14,577 nt of DNA from Staphylothermus sp. (GTDB taxonomy: Archaea; Thermoproteota; Thermoprotei_A; Sulfolobales; Desulfurococcaceae), in contig JAGHDU010000067.1 of NCBI GenBank assembly GCA_021159785.1, positions 1-14,577 of the forward strand, read 5' to 3'. Shown piece by piece: positions 8,133-14,264 of the stretch (positions are counted from its first letter, which is position 1; each line of letters begins with the position of its first letter). The notes below the pieces were generated by a model. It made no database searches and had not been told where the DNA came from. It saw only the letters and a list, made by a program, of their open reading frames with translations. The translations under genes and the position numbers were made by a program.

Positions 8133-9242
8133 ATGATCGACCCTATTACATTCATTCTCTTAATATTCTTAACAATTATAATTGTGTATCTCATAGCACG
8201 AGGTATTGTTGTTATCAAACCATATGAGGTAGGAATATATATTAGGCTAGGAAAATTTGTTGGAATACTGAAACCTGGTGTTCACTGGGTTCCTCCCTTC
8301 ATAAGCGTAGTCCATAGAATGGATCTCCGTACCCAAGTAGTAGATGTACCACGTCAAGATGTTATTACTAGGGATAACAGCCCGGTCAGTGTTGATGCAA
8401 TCGTCTATTTCAGAGTAATTGATCCAAAGAAAGCCTTCTTCGAAGTAACTGATTATAGAGCAGCTATAATAGCTTTAGCACAGACAACGCTTCGTAGCGT
8501 TATAGGTGATATGGAGCTTGACGAGATACTATACAATAGAGCAGCTCTAAATACTAAGCTCAGAAAAATACTTGATGAAGCAACTGATAAATGGGGTGTA
8601 CGTGTAGAAACTGTTGAAATAAGGGAAGTTGAGCCTAGTCCACGTGTTAAGAAAGCTATGGAGGAACAAACAAGTGCTGAGAGAGAACGTAGAGCCGCAA
8701 TACTTAGAGCCGATGGTGAGAAAAGAGCTGCAATACTACGTGCAGAAGGTGAGAAAACAGCACAAATACTAAAGGCTGAAGGAGAAAGAATGGCCAAAAT
8801 ATTAAAAGCTGAGGGTGAAAGACTAGCAACTATACTGAAGGCACAAGGTGAAGCCCAGAGGCTTAGAATACTAAGTCTAGGTGCTGCAAGCCTACATAGT
8901 CATGCATTAACAGCTATGAGTCTCGAGACATTGAAAGCAATGGCAGACGGTAAAGCAACAAAGATAATTGTTCCATTCGAGGTTTCCAGATTAGTTGAAG
9001 CACTATCAACATATATTGGTAAAGGAGTCAGAGAACCACAAGTGGCGGAAACAGATATTGAGAAACTCATTAAACTCATAGGAGAACCGGAGAAAATACT
9101 GGGCAAAATACCCAGCTACGAAGAACTATCGAGTGAAGTTAGGAAGGCAATAGAGGAAGCAAAGAAGAAAAAACTATCGCCATCCGAGTTATCAAAGGAA
9201 GAGAAAGAACTAATTGAAGAACTGGAAAAAGAAAAACAATAA
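8133..9242 (+). CDS. SPFH/stomatin-like (slipin) membrane protein
   Basis: The 369-residue protein has one N-terminal membrane helix (about residues 5-23), then an SPFH/band 7 domain (about 24-185) with typical segments VVIKPYEVGIYIRLGKF, LKPGVHWVPPF, RTQVVDVPRQDVITRDN and VDAIVYFRV. A long coiled coil (about 180-245) contains five 11-residue repeats of the form AxILKAEGEkx, and a charged C-terminal tail follows ERE/EKK-rich to the end. Stomatins oligomerise on membranes and often regulate or chaperone membrane proteins and proteases. Upstream is its usual partner NfeD. ATG at 8133 is preceded by AGGT at a short distance. The gene ends 34 bases before tRNA-Ser. Confidence 0.95.
   Translation: MIDPITFILLIFLTIIIVYLIARGIVVIKPYEVGIYIRLGKFVGILKPGVHWVPPFISVVHRMDLRTQVVDVPRQDVITRDNSPVSVDAIVYFRVIDPKKAFFEVTDYRAAIIALAQTTLRSVIGDMELDEILYNRAALNTKLRKILDEATDKWGVRVETVEIREVEPSPRVKKAMEEQTSAERERRAAILRADGEKRAAILRAEGEKTAQILKAEGERMAKILKAEGERLATILKAQGEAQRLRILSLGAASLHSHALTAMSLETLKAMADGKATKIIVPFEVSRLVEALSTYIGKGVREPQVAETDIEKLIKLIGEPEKILGKIPSYEELSSEVRKAIEEAKKKKLSPSELSKEEKELIEELEKEKQ
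8694..8858 (+). repeat. Five tandem 33-bp units encoding 11-residue coiled-coil repeats
   Basis: Residues 188-242 of the SPFH protein are five consecutive units: AAILRADGEKR, AAILRAEGEKT, AQILKAEGERM, AKILKAEGERL and ATILKAQGEAQ. The periodicity of 11 fits a hendecad, right-handed or straight coiled coil. The DNA copies are diverged at synonymous sites, so the repeat is kept at the protein level. Confidence 0.9.
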
Positions 9243-9276
9243 ACACCCCAAAACAATAACGTTTAATAATGAAGAG

Positions 9277-9410
9277 CCGGGGTGCCCGAGCGGCCTAAGG
9301 GGGTAGGCTCGAGACTCCTCCGTAAAAGTACTTTTCCGGCTAAGAAGTAGTCCGAGAGACCTACTGCCCCGTGGAGGGGTGCGCGGGTTCGAATCCCGCC
9401 CCCGGCGCCA
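9277..9410 (+). tRNA. tRNA-Ser (anticodon CGA) with a 45-nt intron
   Basis: Acceptor GCCGGGG (9277-9283) pairs with CCCCGGC (9400-9406), followed by G73, typical of archaeal serine tRNAs, and an encoded CCA. The T arm GCGGG-TTCGAAT-CCCGC is at 9383-9399. The anticodon stem GTAGG (9303-9307) pairs with CCTAC (9360-9364) only if an intron is removed; the mature loop then reads CTCGAGA with anticodon CGA at 9310-9312. A long variable arm (about 9365-9382) fits class II tRNA-Ser. Confidence 0.95.
9314..9358 (+). other. Archaeal tRNA intron (position 37/38) with bulge-helix-bulge
   Basis: The 45-nt intron sits between G37 (9313) and A38 (9359), the canonical archaeal site. CTCG (9308-9311) pairs with CGAG (9353-9356) as the 4-bp central helix, flanked by two identical 3-nt bulges AGA (9312-9314 and 9357-9359); both cuts fall as AG|A. 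Inside the intron CCG-T-AAAAGTACTTTT-C-CGG can fold as a hairpin. The inner helix next to the 5' bulge is not well paired, so this is a relaxed motif. Confidence 0.88.
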
Positions 9411-10269
9411 CTTTTTTCTTAACAATTATAGAAGCTATGGGTCTTGACAAGAGGACTACTAGACTAAATAATAAACCACTCAGTAGAATCAGTGGGAAAT
9501 AATCTGTTGATTCAAGTATGAGTGTTAATAAGAGGCCTGCGAAACTTATTATTAATGTTGTTATTCTGTAAATGTTTTCCTTCCTATACAGGTAGTCTCC
9601 TCTATGCCGCACCATGTACGCACCTGCTAATAGAATACCAATTGTTAATCCTAGTAGTAGATGGGAATCCTTATATTCAGGCATTTTGTAGGAAGCAATT
9701 GAGGACATTAACATAGAAGGAATGCTTACAGTTATTAAGTATCTGGGGGGATCACTTACTCTTATATAAAGGTAAACAGATGATAATGCTGTAACCACAC
9801 CTATAATAGCTCCTCCAATAACATCTACAGGATAATGTACATGGAGAACAAGTCTTGAATTACTAACAGCAAGTGAATGAATGAGCAGAGCTAATCCCAA
9901 TAATTTATCCCGTGCAACATATGCTGCGAGAAGAGCGAAGGAAAAACTCATTGCAGCATGTCCACTGGGAAATCCGGGCCCATCAGCTTCTACAAGCCAT
10001 TCAGATGCCGGGGGTCTAGGCATGTTCAATACAGTCTTTAACAATACATCGAGAGAAGCAGTTAAACTCAAACCACCAATTAAGAACAACCCAATATCCC
10101 CGGAAAAGATACAATAGGTCAAAACACCTAAAACCATATAGAAAACACTCTCACCAACACGACTAGCAACTATAGCAAAATCAACATTACCAGACAATAC
10201 TCCAATTAACTCAACAATAGATAAGAACAACAATAAATAAACCAAAACTCTCCTAGCCAACACCAACAC
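9361..10269 (-). CDS. PAP2-family membrane phosphatase
   Basis: The 302-residue membrane protein carries all three phosphatase motifs of the PAP2 (type 2 phosphatidic acid phosphatase) superfamily: KTVLNMPRP (residues 78-86), PSGH (101-104) and SRLVLHVHYPVD (138-149) with the catalytic His. Several hydrophobic helices surround them. Likely substrates are isoprenyl diphosphates or lipid phosphates at the membrane. GTG at 10269 is the start; the nearby ATG at 10273 is in a frame that stops quickly. The last 16 or so residues (VAPGAGFEPAHPSTGQ) are encoded antisense to the 3' half of tRNA-Ser, because no stop occurs before 9361. The functional protein probably ends near VLLSRPIASIIVKKK. The gene diverges from tRNA-Arg across 90 bp. 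Confidence 0.92.
   Translation of the reverse strand: MLVLARRVLVYLLLFLSIVELIGVLSGNVDFAIVASRVGESVFYMVLGVLTYCIFSGDIGLFLIGGLSLTASLDVLLKTVLNMPRPPASEWLVEADGPGFPSGHAAMSFSFALLAAYVARDKLLGLALLIHSLAVSNSRLVLHVHYPVDVIGGAIIGVVTALSSVYLYIRVSDPPRYLITVSIPSMLMSSIASYKMPEYKDSHLLLGLTIGILLAGAYMVRHRGDYLYRKENIYRITTLIISFAGLLLTLILESTDYFPLILLSGLLFSLVVLLSRPIASIIVKKKVAPGAGFEPAHPSTGQ
9412..9420 (+). terminator. T-rich terminator after tRNA-Ser
   Basis: TTTTTTCTT begins two bases after the encoded CCA end. Runs of T are the usual archaeal transcription stop. The same bases read on the minus strand as Lys codons of the PAP2 gene. Confidence 0.55.
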
Positions 10270-10359
10270 CCATTAGATCAATTATGAGTATAAAATATAA
10301 AATAATAACTCAACAAAACACAATATTAAAACACCTTGGAAAACATATAAACATAAAAA

Positions 10360-10438
10360 GGGCCCGTAGCCTAGCCAGGACCAAGGCGCCGGCCTTCGGA
10401 GCCGGAGATCCCGGGTTCAAATCCCGGCGGGCCCGCCA
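10360..10438 (+). tRNA. tRNA-Arg (anticodon UCG), probable integration site
   Basis: Acceptor GGGCCCG (10360-10366) pairs with CGGGCCC (10428-10434), then G73 and an encoded CCA. The anticodon stem CCGGC/GCCGG (10389-10393 and 10401-10405) encloses CTTCGGA with anticodon TCG at 10396-10398. The T arm is CCGGG-TTCAAAT-CCCGG. The mature part is 76 nt before CCA, with no intron. Its 3' half is repeated at 11396-11445, making it the likely attachment site of an integrated element. Confidence 0.97.
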
Positions 10439-10560
10439 CAAAATACTCCACATATAAGCTTTGTCTTTCCAGTAAACCTCATTATTAACTTCGCCTCCGG
10501 AAGAGGAATTATGTTTATTCTTCCCCATTAGAGATAATCATAACTGATAATTCCGGTTGG

Positions 10561-11007
10561 CTAGGGGACTACTTTGAGCCATGGTATACGCTTGAAATCC
10601 TCGTCGAAGGTTATAATAGTGTCTATACCGTAGTGTTTACAAGTCAGAGTTATAATGGCATCGCTTGGCGTGAGCCTGTACTTCTTCATGGTTTCTAGTA
10701 ACTCGCGTGGCTCTGCATAGTCCCTTAATATTGTTATTTCGAATTCTTGTAGCATGTTAGTGTATTTTTCTAGTGCATCAAGCGCGAAATCGAGGCCTCT
10801 TGACCTAATGTATTCTTTCAGCTTCTTTAGAGACCTAATTCCAAGCCTCCTCTTTGCTAGTCGCCTTATTATAACGAATTCCACTTCATCTATAATGCCG
10901 ATTGTAACCGCTAGGTCAGGGTAGGACACTAGCAGTTTCTCAGCCTCAGCGGCTCGGTCTCCGTCGAGAAGATATTGTATAAAGATATTTGTGTCAACAA
11001 CCTTCAT
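10561..11007 (-). CDS. vapC: PIN-domain toxin ribonuclease (VapC-like)
   Basis: The 148-residue PIN-domain protein begins MKVVDTNIFI, with the first metal-binding Asp at residue 5, and has acidic residues in DEVEFVI (Glu41/Glu43), PSDAIIT (Asp116) and TFDEDF (Asp135/Asp137). These make up the PIN nuclease site that cuts RNA, often tRNA, in VapC toxins. The protein has normal length. It lies 18 bases after its antitoxin gene on the same strand, so the pair is one operon. Base composition is visibly richer in G+C than the neighbours and it sits between tRNA-Arg and its partial copy, pointing to horizontal arrival. What target it cuts cannot be told from sequence. Confidence 0.9.
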   Translation of the reverse strand: MKVVDTNIFIQYLLDGDRAAEAEKLLVSYPDLAVTIGIIDEVEFVIIRRLAKRRLGIRSLKKLKEYIRSRGLDFALDALEKYTNMLQEFEITILRDYAEPRELLETMKKYRLTPSDAIITLTCKHYGIDTIITFDEDFKRIPWLKVVP

Positions 11008-11025
11008 ATTCTGGGCGCCTCGATG

Positions 11026-11235
11026 TTACAGCCTCTCAAACTCGGCCTCAAGCAACAACTCCTCTATCTCCTCCTTACTGGCCTTGCCAAGAATTCCACG
11101 GTACTTGCGGAGTCTTCTAAGCCTATCCTCATAAGTCTCTAGCCTTACTATTACTTCCTCACCTTCCCTAAGGTCTACGGGTTCAAGAAGCTTCAGCACA
11201 CCCCTTTCATACCTGGCTCTAACAACCTTTGACAA
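11026..11235 (-). CDS. DUF104 / AF2212-like antitoxin (VapB-type)
   Basis: The 69-residue protein begins with the DUF104 signature: VVRARYERGVLKLLEPVDLR followed by EGEEVIVRLE, a small beta domain. A charged helical tail (YEDRLRRLRKYRG to the end) would wrap the toxin. In archaea this family is typically found just upstream of PIN toxins, as here, and normally represses its own operon as a complex with the toxin. The start is TTG at 11235, chosen because the N-terminal strand must begin there and GGGGAT lies a few bases upstream. Confidence 0.85.
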   Translation of the reverse strand: MSKVVRARYERGVLKLLEPVDLREGEEVIVRLETYEDRLRRLRKYRGILGKASKEEIEELLLEAEFERL

Positions 11236-11281
11236 CTCTATCCCCGCTTATACTCTATGTGTAATGGGACAATTAGCCTTT

Positions 11282-11376
11282 TTTCCAGGCCAAGTGTTTC
11301 CAGATTATCTATACTGAAACCCCTAACGATAATCAGCTGTGAGGAGTGTTTTCCAGTTGATGGTTTCCTCTGGAAA
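11282..11376. repeat. Cluster of TTTCCAG motifs, three direct and one inverted
   Basis: TTTCCAG occurs on the plus strand at 11282-11288, 11297-11303 and 11350-11356, and inverted as CTGGAAA at 11370-11376. The last two can form a 7-bp hairpin with a 13-nt loop. The cluster lies between the antitoxin start and the tRNA-Arg copy. It may be an operator for the toxin-antitoxin operon or arm-type binding sites of an integrase; this is inference. Confidence 0.55.
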
Positions 11377-11395
11377 CATCATTTATATATATTAT

Positions 11396-11445
11396 CGGCC
11401 TTCGGAACCGGAGGTCTCGGGTTCAAATCCCGGCGGGCCCGCCAC
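11396..11445 (+). repeat. Partial copy of tRNA-Arg 3' half (putative attR)
   Basis: These 50 bases match 10390-10439 of tRNA-Arg at 47 positions, running from the anticodon stem through T arm, acceptor strand and CCA. There is no 5' half, so it is not a working tRNA. One mismatch breaks the last anticodon-stem pair, another turns a T-stem pair into a wobble; the sequence has therefore drifted or came from a slightly different tRNA-Arg. TTTATATATATT directly upstream (11382-11393) resembles a TATA box. Confidence 0.93.
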
Positions 11446-11761
11446 CAATTCTATAATTCCATGTTCTTTTCTATTGATTTTGATATTCTTACCATGAAAG
11501 TGTAGATAAAAGTATTCATTCTTCTTGAAGTTCCAATGAAGGGTGTGTTGTTTCTCACATCTTCAGTCTAATTAAAACATGCTTGAGAATGGTGTAAGGA
11601 TAATCCTAAGGGTAACAACTTAATGAGTATAGTGTTATAGTTCTGGTTTTCTTGATGTATTTGCAGATTTATCAAAAATACTGGAAGGTATAATTCTTAC
11701 TCGTTTATCTATGTAATTATCATCGCTGTATTCATTAACCGACTAAATCATAATACTGGAT
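11446..11761. other. Gene-free A+T-rich spacer beyond the tRNA-Arg copy
   Basis: No open frame with a plausible start, no RNA gene and no repeat was found in these 316 bases. Short A+T-rich stretches just before 11762 could hold the promoter of the membrane protein gene that follows. Confidence 0.5.
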
Positions 11762-12511
11762 ATGCTTTTTATAGTATTTAATCCATGGTTTAATACAGGG
11801 TTTATCTTGCATAGAGCGATTGTACGGGATTTAATGTTTATTATACTCCTTTTTGTTGCAGTACCATTTGTATTAATATATTTATTGGGACTACCTAACG
11901 GGTTGATTTCTATGTTGATATATATGCAGTTACTAATCATATGGATCCAGCTAGAGCTTTCAATGAGGCAGCAGTTCCTTTATAGATCTCAGTTCATTCC
12001 AATATTGACTCTGAAAGTACTTTCAAAAACAATCTTAGTAGAGAGTGGAGAAAATAGTCGAGAGACAGAGACTATAACCATTACTGTTCGTAATCTGAGC
12101 GATAATCCTGCATTCAACGTTATGTTGAGCCGTATTCTTTCAGATGACTATACACCTCTAGAACCTCGTATGTGGACAAGCGTTCTTCGATGCAATATTA
12201 TTGATCATTTAGGGCCAAGAGATGAGAAACAATTATGTACAACAACTGCTAACGAACTTGAACAGCTCTTGAATAACACGAGAGTGCTTGAAGTAAGTTA
12301 TGTTGATAAATATGGTGAGTGGCATTCTACAGCATTCACGATAAACAAAAATAAGAAAACTGGTAAAGTAGAGATTATAACTATACCATATCTTGGGAAA
12401 TTAGAGGAAGTGGGTATACTATTACCCTTATTTAACACAGTAGTGCTATATTTTAGATCACGTAGAGTTCTTAGAAAGTTAAAGACAAAGAAAAGAGAGG
12501 TTGTCAACTAA
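11762..12511 (+). CDS. Unrecognised membrane protein with an extracytoplasmic-type beta domain
   Basis: I do not recognise this 249-residue protein. Two hydrophobic helices lie near the N-terminus (about residues 22-44 and 48-66), then a mainly beta-strand domain (about 75-200) containing ETITITVRNLSDNPAFNV, a pattern like Ig/CARDB-type domains. A third hydrophobic stretch GILLPLFNTVVLYF (about 218-231) precedes a basic tail ending KTKKREVVN. ATG at 11762 is the only good start. It stands alone in a gene-poor zone between the tRNA-Arg copy and the dipeptidase. The start of possible degenerate coding sequence overlaps its 3' end in another frame, so its true C-terminus may have been altered by a frameshift. 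It is likely a real gene because the frame is long and amino-acid patterns are coherent. Confidence 0.6.
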   Translation: MLFIVFNPWFNTGFILHRAIVRDLMFIILLFVAVPFVLIYLLGLPNGLISMLIYMQLLIIWIQLELSMRQQFLYRSQFIPILTLKVLSKTILVESGENSRETETITITVRNLSDNPAFNVMLSRILSDDYTPLEPRMWTSVLRCNIIDHLGPRDEKQLCTTTANELEQLLNNTRVLEVSYVDKYGEWHSTAFTINKNKKTGKVEIITIPYLGKLEEVGILLPLFNTVVLYFRSRRVLRKLKTKKREVVN

Positions 12512-12699
12512 TTCTAACAGCAAGGATCTTCTTTACATTACTGTATACTATGCCATTTGTGACTCTGTTTTTGAGTCTTGAAAGGATATCTGGTTATAAA
12601 AGTTTCCACGGGATTGAATCCATTCTTGGCACAATTCTCTTCTAAGCGCCTACGATCTTGTTTAGCGAACTAAAGATTTGGCTTTTATACAGGTAATAA
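12475..12699 (+). pseudogene. Possible degenerate coding fragment with one membrane helix
   Basis: In one frame the bases read KVKDKEKRGCQLILTARIFF, then TLLYTMPFVTLFLSLERISG and so on to a TAA at 12643, and the same frame stays open afterwards (APTILFSELKIWLLYR). The only ATG (12550) would give just 31 residues. The text is membrane-protein-like but short; it overlaps the end of the preceding gene by some 35 bases. It may be the lost C-terminal part of that gene, or chance. Confidence 0.2.
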
Positions 12700-13256
12700 G
12701 AATTTATTATTGTTCTTTCTATGTTCCAAGTAAAAAGACAAGTTAGTCATTAAATACATTTAATGCAGTGTTAGCAGAACCTTACTTTATTTTAGTGATT
12801 ATTTCGTAGAAATCCTTTTTGAGTATACTTATGGGCCGATGTCTTTCGTTCTTGGGTCCTTATAATTACGCTTAAATATCCATTTAAATTCAATAATATA
12901 TGTGATGTATATTTGAAATTACATGTTTTCGAATATAGGCCGCCCTTAAAAGCATCGTTCTTAGCCGCTATTTTGGGTATAGTATTCATTCTTATATTTG
13001 CATTTAGATACATATTACGGAGCCCCGCTGCTGTTTGTTAGAATTATTGCTGGGTTGTTAGGATTTATAGGTATTACTGTATGTATATGGAATTTCATTG
13101 TGGGTAGACGTTTGGCTAAGAAAGAACGCGGATTCTATGTGGTCAAGAAGTGAGGGATTCTGGGATTCAATAATACTCTCCATGAATCAATTATGAAAAT
13201 GTAGGCTTTTACATGAAGCAGTTAAATAATGATACTCGATTATACGCAGTATTTTT
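12512..13256. other. 745-bp stretch without an intact gene
   Basis: Between the unrecognised membrane protein and the convergent dipeptidase there is no intact frame with a good start. It holds two degenerate coding traces, described separately (12475-12699 and 12913-13153). The bases between, about 12700-12900, and 13154-13256 show only scattered A+T-rich sequence and no RNA gene or repeat that I could see. A minus-strand frame at 12792-13013 is low-complexity and basic and looks spurious. Confidence 0.6.
12913..13153 (+). pseudogene. Small two-helix membrane protein split by a one-base shift
   Basis: From a TTG at 12913 one frame reads LHVFEYRPPLKASF and a clear membrane helix LAAILGIVFILIFAFRYIL before stopping at 13041. 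The next frame (+1) takes over at the CCCC run around 13023-13026 and reads LLFVRIIAGLLGFIGITVCI with a second helix, ending WNFIVGRRLAKKERGFYVVKK-like basic tail and TGA at 13153. Joined, this is a coherent protein of about 79 residues with two membrane helices and a positively charged cytoplasmic end. An extra C in the run would explain the break. The family is unknown. Confidence 0.4.
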
Positions 13257-14264
13257 TCACTTGATCCAGTTCTTTAGTGCACGTAATGCGTTTTCATAAG
13301 CTATTTTTCTAATATCATGTTTACTTAGTCCTTGTTCTAGAAGCGTCTTCCATAATGCATTGATCTTATCTATAGTTTCTAAACCAGTCACTATATTGAG
13401 ATTTAGTGAGCCGAAGTAATCTGAGCCGATTGATATGATGTCTACGCCATAATTGTCTTTGATGTACATAATGTGTTTGATTAGGTCCTCTATACTAGCT
13501 CTTCGACTCTTCGAGACAAAAGGTTCTATGAACGTAATTCCAATTACTCCTTTACTTGAACTAATAATTTCTAATGTCTTATCACCTAGATTTCTATCTA
13601 CATTACATATATGTCTAGCATTCGCATGACTTACAATAATGGGTTTCTTCGTGAGATAATATACTTCTTCTACTGTATTCCTACTGGCATGAGCTAAATC
13701 TACTGCTACGCCTAGCTCCAATGCTTTCTCAATAAGTTTAACCCCTTCTCTTGTTAATCCACTATCGACCTTAGATTTACATGACGCAGCATATCTATTA
13801 TTATAGTTCCAAGTTAAGCCTAAAACCCTCAAACCTAAATCGTACAGTAATTCAAGATCATTAACATCGTATATAGGATCAGCCCCTTCTAGACCAAGCA
13901 TTATACCAACCTTGAAATTATTAGCATAAACCAAGTCTTGTAGAACACTATAATTAGTTACCATAACGAGCTCTTTATGTGAACGAATAAGCATTCTATA
14001 CAATTTCAAGTGCTCAAGAACTATATCCATTTTCGGATAATGTTTAAACGTTATACGTCCATTACTATACCATGGTAACCCCGGAAACACGGCACCAACA
14101 ACCATTCTTGTATTAGCCCTACGATACTTAGGTATATCAGCATGTCTATAACGTGTATCCATATCAAATGGTTCCAAAGGAAACGGGTTCAAAACACTGG
14201 CAGTCATGTAATATAATGAAATATCTTCATGAAGATCTATTAATGGTACATCAATTAATTCCAT
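13257..14264 (-). CDS. Membrane dipeptidase-type metallopeptidase (peptidase M19)
   Basis: The 335-residue protein matches peptidase family M19 (renal/microsomal dipeptidase), TIM-barrel enzymes with two zinc ions that split dipeptides. The metal ligands are visible: His12 and Asp14 in DLHED, Glu126 in GLEGADP, His192 in VDLAHAS and His213 in IVSHANARHI; the following VDRNLGD (222-228) and IGSDYFG (279-285, with Asp281) are also family motifs, as is LGLTWNYNNRYA (149-159). Length fits archaeal members. There is no signal peptide, so a cytoplasmic enzyme for peptide scavenging is likely. GGGTGAT a few bases before the ATG at 14264 confirms the start. It is convergent to the gene-poor zone and alone in its operon. 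Confidence 0.94.
   Translation of the reverse strand: MELIDVPLIDLHEDISLYYMTASVLNPFPLEPFDMDTRYRHADIPKYRRANTRMVVGAVFPGLPWYSNGRITFKHYPKMDIVLEHLKLYRMLIRSHKELVMVTNYSVLQDLVYANNFKVGIMLGLEGADPIYDVNDLELLYDLGLRVLGLTWNYNNRYAASCKSKVDSGLTREGVKLIEKALELGVAVDLAHASRNTVEEVYYLTKKPIIVSHANARHICNVDRNLGDKTLEIISSSKGVIGITFIEPFVSKSRRASIEDLIKHIMYIKDNYGVDIISIGSDYFGSLNLNIVTGLETIDKINALWKTLLEQGLSKHDIRKIAYENALRALKNWIK

Larger units (their letters stand above)
10390..11445. mobile_element. Small tRNA-Arg-bracketed island carrying a toxin-antitoxin pair (integration remnant)
   Basis: A 50-bp direct repeat brackets this stretch: 10390-10439 inside intact tRNA-Arg and 11396-11445 as a partial copy, 47 of 50 bases identical. 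This is the attL/attR layout left when an element recombines into the 3' half of a tRNA gene and restores it; the SSV-type fuselloviruses are known to use a tRNA-Arg this way. The roughly 1-kb interior holds only the antitoxin and toxin genes and a non-coding stretch with a motif cluster. No integrase gene or fragment is visible, so either most of the element was lost or a miniature element was mobilised by an integrase from elsewhere. Two 60-base lines inside (starting at 10921 and 11041) are 52-53% G+C, against 33% in a line of the antiporter gene, which supports foreign origin. Confidence 0.6.

Noticed and set aside
8453..8797. Minus-strand frame with repeated SPSALSIAAL-like text
   Set aside because: It mirrors the 33-bp repeats of the SPFH gene on the opposite strand, so the repeats are explained by the real gene.
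9210..9425. Minus-strand frame of 71 codons across tRNA-Ser
   Set aside because: It reads antisense through the tRNA and its intron in a frame different from the PAP2 gene; the peptide (GRDSNPRTPPRGS) is a tRNA artefact.
10310..10528. Minus-strand frame of 72 codons across tRNA-Arg
   Set aside because: Most of its middle (ARRDLNPGSPAPKAG) is antisense tRNA; no family resemblance elsewhere.
10360..11445. Split tRNA-Arg encoded as two halves
   Set aside because: The first locus is a complete tRNA, so the distal 3' half is better explained as an attachment-site copy; no complementary leader sequences typical of split tRNAs were seen.
11257..11505. Plus-strand frame of 82 codons running through the tRNA-Arg copy
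   Set aside because: Its centre (GTGGLGFKSRRARHQ) comes from the tRNA fragment; the flanks show no protein pattern.
12792..13013. Minus-strand frame of 73 codons
   Set aside because: Low-complexity basic text with no domain; the opposite strand carries the better membrane-protein signal.
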